Source of the DNA: Amphibalanus amphitrite
Lineage: Eukaryota > Arthropoda > Thecostraca > Balanomorpha > Balanidae
NCBI RefSeq assembly: GCF_019059575.1
Contig: NW_024881832.1
Span: forward strand, 1-64,000
DNA: 64,000 nt
Reading direction: 5' to 3'
Shown here: positions 59,412 to 64,000 of the stretch, one piece after another
Position numbering within the stretch: the first letter of the stretch is position 1
How the letters are laid out: the number at the start of each line of letters is the position of its first letter
Notes under the pieces: model-generated
What the model was told of the DNA's origin: nothing
Seen by the model: the letters and a program-made list of their open reading frames with translations, nothing else
Database searches by the model: none
Made by a program: the position numbers and the translations under genes

Positions 59412-61127
59412 TTAAAAGAATGCCGTGATCATCATTCCGAGCATGAAGAATCCGCTGAGGCTCCAGAGGGCCGAGTTGAGGACCATCTGCGACACGCTGG
59501 TCGACTGCAGCGCCTCGCCGATGGTCTCGGCCGGCCGCGTGCCGCCCGCAGGTGGCGCCGCGGTGGAAGTGACGGCCGCCGCGGCCGTGGTCGTTCTCTC
59601 CGTACTGGTAGAGGCGGTTGGTGAGCGCGCCGGCGGGTCGCTCACCGGTCCGTCCTGGCCGGAGAAGAAGACGCGGCCGCCGGTGGGCGGCGGCACCGGT
59701 GACCGGGAGCGCAGGTAGTGGCGCAGGATGTCGCGCACGGGCCGGCCCGAGTCGGCCACGGCGCGGCCGCGCCTGGGCAGCACCCGGTAGCCGTGTCCGC
59801 CGGCGGCCAGGTAGCTGGTGGTCACCAGCCGGTACATGGCGCCGGCGCGCACCTCCTCGTAGCGCGGCGTCACACACTGCGAGCAGAGCACCTCGAGCCG
59901 GCGGACGCGGCGACCGGCCGGCCGGGTCATGTCGTACACCACACGAACGCCGGCCGTCTGCAGGAACGCCGCCGAGCCGCGGCCGGCCGCAGACACCTCG
60001 AACACCTGGCGCAGGTGGATGCCGGCCAGAGAGAGCGTCACCGCCGTCGCGTTGGTGGCCACGGCGGCCGCCAGGTCGGCCTCGGAGACGGCGCAGCGCG
60101 GCAGCGAGCTGCTCAGGGCGCCGGCACTCAGCACGGCCAGCGATACCTCGCTCCACGAGCTGGCCGACGGCGTCACAGCGGCCAGCAGTAGCGCGTCGGC
60201 CAGCGTGCTGCCCAGCGAGCACTCCCTCTGCGAGCACGAGTCGATGCGGCCGTCCAGCTCGGAGAGTGTCGCGCCCACCTGATCGGCGACCGGCGGGCAG
60301 AACCCTGTCCCGGCGGCTACTGGTGGAGCGGCGGCCGGCGGCGGGGCCGGGGCCGGGGCCCGGATCGGCAGCACGCGGCCGCGCCAGCCGGACACCCGGC
60401 CGTCGGCGGCCAGCGTCAGAGTCACCACGCCCAGGTAGCCGGGCGCAGCGACCAGCGGCGCCTCGAGCAGCGGCAGCGCGCCGCCCGCGTCCCGTCCCAC
60501 CGGCAGCGGGTACACGGCGTGCGGCCGCAGTCCGCCGGGTATCACCAGGCCGTCCAGGCCGGGCAGCCGCTGCGCCACCTGCAGCGCCGTCTCCCCGTCC
60601 AGCCGGCCCAGCGCCAGCACGGTGCCCACGCCGGCGGCGCGCAGCCGAGCCGCCTCCTGTCCGACGGCCTGGAGCGGGTCGGTGACGGCGCCGCCGGCGC
60701 GCCCGGCCTCCAGCGAGGTCGGCACCACGCCGACCAGACCGACCCGGCCGGCGGCGCCGACCTCCAGCGTCACCGAGGCGGTCACGGCAGTGGCCAGCGG
60801 CGCCGGCAGCTGCAGGTTGGCCGCCACCGTGGGGCCGCCGACGTGCGAGACGAGCGGCACAGAGCCGAGCCCGCCCATCGACTGCACACCCACCGCGTGC
60901 GCGTCCGCGGGCAGGCCCAGATCGGCGCCGGCGGCGTTCAGCACCAGCACGTGCTGTTCGGCGGCGCGCACGGCCCGCACAGCGTCGGCCAGCGCGGCCA
61001 GCAGCGCCGGACTCCGCTCGCCCAGCAGCTCATAGTGCACCACGACCAGCTCGACGGCGACGGTCCGTCTGACGGTCACACAAAGTAGCACCAGCAGCAG
61101 CACCAGCGCCGACCAGCGGGCGCACAT
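59412..61127 (-). CDS. CD73-like 5'-nucleotidase homologue lacking catalytic residues
   Basis: Single exon, 571 aa from the ATG at 61127 (an upstream TTG at 61154 is less likely). A signal peptide (ALVLLLVLLCVTV) leads into ELVVVHYELLGER, aligned with the family's ELTILHTNDVHSR, so the DxH metal ligands are gone. VLVLNAAGADLG replaces VLLLDAGDQYQG, VQSMGGLG replaces GNHEFDNG, and ALGRLDG with IPGGL replace the GHSG and GGHS ligands. In the C-terminal domain CSQRECSLGSTLADALL still matches CxxRECNxGNLxxDA, but the NGGGIR loop reads SAGALS and GGDGF reads GGHGY. VRVVYDMTRPAGRRV, LEVLC and the final hydrophobic tail (probable GPI signal) are family-like. The protein is Ala/Gly/Val-rich. Family is clear; loss of nucleotidase activity is inferred, and a binding or structural role is possible. 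Confidence 0.85.
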   Translation of the reverse strand: MCARWSALVLLLVLLCVTVRRTVAVELVVVHYELLGERSPALLAALADAVRAVRAAEQHVLVLNAAGADLGLPADAHAVGVQSMGGLGSVPLVSHVGGPTVAANLQLPAPLATAVTASVTLEVGAAGRVGLVGVVPTSLEAGRAGGAVTDPLQAVGQEAARLRAAGVGTVLALGRLDGETALQVAQRLPGLDGLVIPGGLRPHAVYPLPVGRDAGGALPLLEAPLVAAPGYLGVVTLTLAADGRVSGWRGRVLPIRAPAPAPPPAAAPPVAAGTGFCPPVADQVGATLSELDGRIDSCSQRECSLGSTLADALLLAAVTPSASSWSEVSLAVLSAGALSSSLPRCAVSEADLAAAVATNATAVTLSLAGIHLRQVFEVSAAGRGSAAFLQTAGVRVVYDMTRPAGRRVRRLEVLCSQCVTPRYEEVRAGAMYRLVTTSYLAAGGHGYRVLPRRGRAVADSGRPVRDILRHYLRSRSPVPPPTGGRVFFSGQDGPVSDPPARSPTASTSTERTTTAAAAVTSTAAPPAGGTRPAETIGEALQSTSVSQMVLNSALWSLSGFFMLGMMITAFF

Positions 61128-62211
61128 CTCGGCTCGGCCGCCGCCGCACCACAACTGGACGGATTAGCGAGCCGGGTCGACGGGTGGCAGACCGGCTGGC
61201 CGGCGCTGATCCGGGGGAGGGGCACTGACCCACTGGCGACAGGACCGGCCGTCGCATGCCGACGACTCCACTCCAGACAGCAGCTCGCTATTCATGATGA
61301 ATATCATTTTGAAAACCGCAGTCGGAAAGGGAAACTAGTGAAATTAGTTTGGCATGCCTTCCAGAGGCACACCGGATTCGCACTATTTTCTGGTTGTTTC
61401 CTGAGGGATGAGGCTGCACTTCCGATAGTTTCCCGGCAGAGCAGATGCCTCGCTACGGTGACTCACACGCGCCGCGGCGTCCGTAAGGCCGCCGACGCAA
61501 TGCGGTGACGTCACTATAGCCGGTCTCTTTTAGGACTGTAAGTGAAAGCCGACCTACAGACGAGTACCGTTCAAAGGGCTTATACAGAAAACCATTTCAG
61601 ACTTGGTCACCAGTTATCCCGCGCGAGTGCGACGAATAAGCATTTCCGAGCCTTTCTTTTGAGTGCGTAGTGTCACTTTGTCAATTATCCACATAAAATG
61701 GACGAGCGTATGTCAACGAAAAGTTGTCGAACACATATTACAAGGCACAAGGCACAAGAGGTTCGGCTGAACTTAATCTGCGAACGGATAAAACGTACCC
61801 TACTTTCTCCCGCTTTATCTCGGGTAGTTTCATGAACCGTTAACCCGGTTTACATAGCATATTTGACGAGGCTCTAGCTCGTTAATTTGGCGATAATTTC
61901 GATGCAGTGGTCTTCAAATATTTAGAGGGGATCATTTTGTAAATTGTTCACCACCATTGGCATCTTTTGCAACATCACGGACGGAGATATAAGCTTGCAA
62001 CAAACCCTATGTAAACGCGTCTGTTGTCGCTAAATCCCAAGGTGATCCCAAGGCGTCACTCCGTCCAAGGCCCTAAAACTCCGTCGACCGCTCCGCGCTA
62101 ACTGAGGCGTGATTAGGAATTCCCATACGTCCCAGCCACAGAGCAGTGTCAGCAACATAGGCAGTCGCGGAGATTTACCTACGCAAGTCGCAACCAAGGT
62201 ATCAACTATCA
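61128..62211. other. Upstream flank of the CD73-like gene
   Basis: Possible promoter side; no gene recognised in about 1.1 kb. Confidence 0.35.
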
Positions 62212-62305
62212 TAACCCGCGCCCTGCTGGGGGGAGGGGTGTTTGAACCCCCCCCCCTGTGGTTTTCTGCGAATATCTATAAAAAACGCGGCGCAAACCTT
62301 ATCAT

Positions 62306-63663
62306 ACAGGGTGTAACGAAATTATCCGGACATCTTTCTTCGCGCTGTAATTAAGAAGCAAGACATTCTGATATTTTCCCTTTTGAATTATTATATAGCC
62401 ACCTTTCATAAGAGCGCAGATACACATTTTTGGAGCATTCCAGCCACTGGATTTTCCAGCACAGTGGGTTTCATATAGAGTAGCGCCTTACTAACCTGTG
62501 CCCGCAGTTGGGCGGCGCTGGTGGCGGGTGTCCCCTCATTCATCTCCTGATGGACAATAGTCCATAATATATCGACGGAATTGCATGGGAACTATTTCCA
62601 AGCCATAGCCCTTTAGCCCAGAAGAACAAAAAGGTCCTCTCGGCATCACTTCTCATTCTGCTAGGGACTTGAAGGTGGTGCGCCGCCCCGTATGAAGACT
62701 GCGCGGCTTGAATCAGGTATCGGTACACGTTCAGAAACCGAGCCATCCTGTGCCGTCTGGTTGAGTGGCTCCAACCAATCGCTAGCCAGGATGTTGCGCC
62801 GGTAATACTCGTCACTGATAGTGGTTTTCTGTGTCGTCATGAACAGCTTGAATATTACACAGCAGCTGAACATGCTCCAGGTCTGGATTTTGGCCGGATG
62901 TTTGACGCCGGCGACGGCCGGCATATTCGAGTTGCTGGCAGCCCACACATGGCCGATTTGACGGTTCAACGGGTATCGCAGCTCGAACAGCTTCCCATCC
63001 GACCAGGTCACCTCATTCGTGTCTTCCTTCGACCAGTGGACACGCCCTGGCCTGAAGCCAAAGGTGGTGGACTGGTTGTTTTCCCGTCAATTTCATTGTC
63101 TTTTCCAGTTTGAAGGGCAGTAAAACCAAGCTAAAGGGCGGGTAACGGTGAATCATGATGTGGGACCTCTTATTATCTACCTTGGTAAGAATTCGAGTCA
63201 GTATGCGGATTAATTGGTGCCGTTTCTTGTCGCTATCTTGACAACTCTCCTCACCACTTGGCAAAGGGCGCCTTTTGCGATCGAGGCCGGGCTGAGTCTG
63301 CCACCAAGTCCCAGCTTATTACGCCTCAGGCAGATGTGCTACTGGCTGCTGCTGATGTCCAGCTGCTGACAGACCAGCTTCTGGCTCATGCCACCATGCC
63401 ACCAACACGTAGCCTTACTACGAAACGAGAGACTGTACTCCTTTCTCTCCACTGCCTTAAACGAAAACTATCAAATGAACCCGTCGGCGACTCGACTCTT
63501 ACTCAGAGCAAGAGTCATTTCGCAAGGTCAGGTCACTGCTGAGTTGAGAGCAGATACCAGAGGTATGCATTCATCCAATTTTCCAGCTTCTGACATTAAA
63601 AGAGAAACTGTGCGAGCAGATATGGCGAAAAAATAGATGTCCGGATAATTTCGTTACACCCTG
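62306..63663. mobile_element. Tc1/mariner-type element, degenerate
   Basis: The ends CAGGGTGTAACGAAATTATC (continuing CGGACATCT) and its exact inverse at 63636-63663 are flanked by TA on both sides, the Tc1/mariner target. Length 1,358 bp suits a full-size copy. The encoded transposase is broken. Confidence 0.88.
62480..63560 (-). pseudogene. Broken mariner-like transposase
   Basis: On the minus strand, fragments in different frames follow the order of a mariner/Tc1 transposase: a central part with HPAKIQTWSMFSC (family: PxxVMVWG), YYRRNILASDWLEPL, then a frame change to a segment with ERTFLFFWAKGLWLGN (family: the FW...WPGNSPD region) and a final QLRAQV-like end. Stops and frame changes make it non-functional. 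The catalytic DDE/D triad cannot be followed. Confidence 0.75.
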
Positions 63664-64000
63664 TACATCAATTCTAAAAAGTGAGCCCCCTAACTAAGAT
63701 CGACTGTATCTCCGCAACCGTGTATCCTACAGCTTTGGAAAGACGCTCATTAGAAAGAGCTATCAAATTCCATCCAGATAGGTCGTAATTCTGTTACATA
63801 GCTTGCACAACACGACCAGCATTGTGAAAAGCACAATTCAATACCAAATTCTTAGTGAAATATTTAGGGGTAACGGATATGGTTAAAATTTCTTCACATC
63901 TGACTGCATATTTCAGTTCACGTGCTTTTATTCATTCTTCGCGCGTGAACTTTTATCATAAAAAAATGAAGACTGAATGGATGACCTAGTTCAACCAGTA

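Larger units (their letters stand above)
62212..64000. mobile_element. Third TTAA-family-like element, running out of the window
   Basis: It begins AACCCGCGCCCTGCTGGGGG, almost the terminal sequence of the elements at 1489 and 2871, followed by the same kind of poly-C block. A mariner-like element is inserted 94 bp inside. The far end is not in the window, so its length is unknown. Confidence 0.45.

Noticed and set aside
59618..60685. 355-codon plus-strand frame rich in Arg and Pro
   Set aside because: It is antisense to the 5'-nucleotidase-like gene, whose minus-strand frame carries the signal peptide, family motifs and GPI-like tail.

Overview
This is a eukaryotic, almost certainly arthropod, window: spliced genes with GT-AG introns, many transposon relics, and an interstitial block of 13 TTAGG units (the common arthropod telomere motif). 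The GC-rich coding exons in AT-richer flanks would suit a crustacean such as a barnacle, but that placement is an inference. I see no operons, CRISPR arrays or phage genes.

Layout. 98-1140 (+): last exon of TEX9, with one frameshift. 1489-4227: two TTAA-flanked DNA elements. 4983-6258 (+): terminal exon of an unrecognised proline-rich protein. 10079-15316 (+): PIKfyve (FYVE, DEP, chaperonin-like, Cys-rich and lipid-kinase domains) in one 5.2 kb exon with four single-base frameshifts. 16031-18834: a 2 kb inverted-repeat element and a foldback. 19417-23235 (-): complete 8-exon KICS2, a KICSTOR subunit. 23421-24969: an element with 632-bp inverted repeats, each holding a tRNA-like sequence. 26085-30985 (+): two-exon retinol-dehydrogenase-like SDR with a repeat-filled intron. 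33082-34909 (+): complete 4-exon TMEM138, a ciliary protein, with an RFX X-box 247 bp upstream. 36328-37166: a Foldback-like element. 38349-39535: a GGGGAGAGTGGGG element. 40079-47382 (+): a 15-exon, 815-aa membrane-tethered protein made of two GPR158/179-type ectodomain units without the seven-helix receptor part. 52659-55673 (-): 5' exons of an Argos (giant-lens)-like secreted EGFR antagonist. 59412-61127 (-): a single-exon CD73-like 5'-nucleotidase homologue that has lost its metal and nucleoside ligands. 62212-64000: a TTAA-family relic with a dead mariner-like element nested inside.

The genes do not form one pathway. Two loose themes appear: nutrient and endolysosomal signalling (KICS2 in the amino-acid arm of mTORC1, PIKfyve making PI(3,5)P2) and cilia or sperm (TMEM138, TEX9). 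The most unusual items are the doubled GPR158-type ectodomain gene whose splice sites lie in tandem repeats, the inactive CD73-like protein, and the X-box upstream of TMEM138.

Exon models were built by eye from splice signals, reading phase and remembered family sequences. They are internally consistent but untested by any search.
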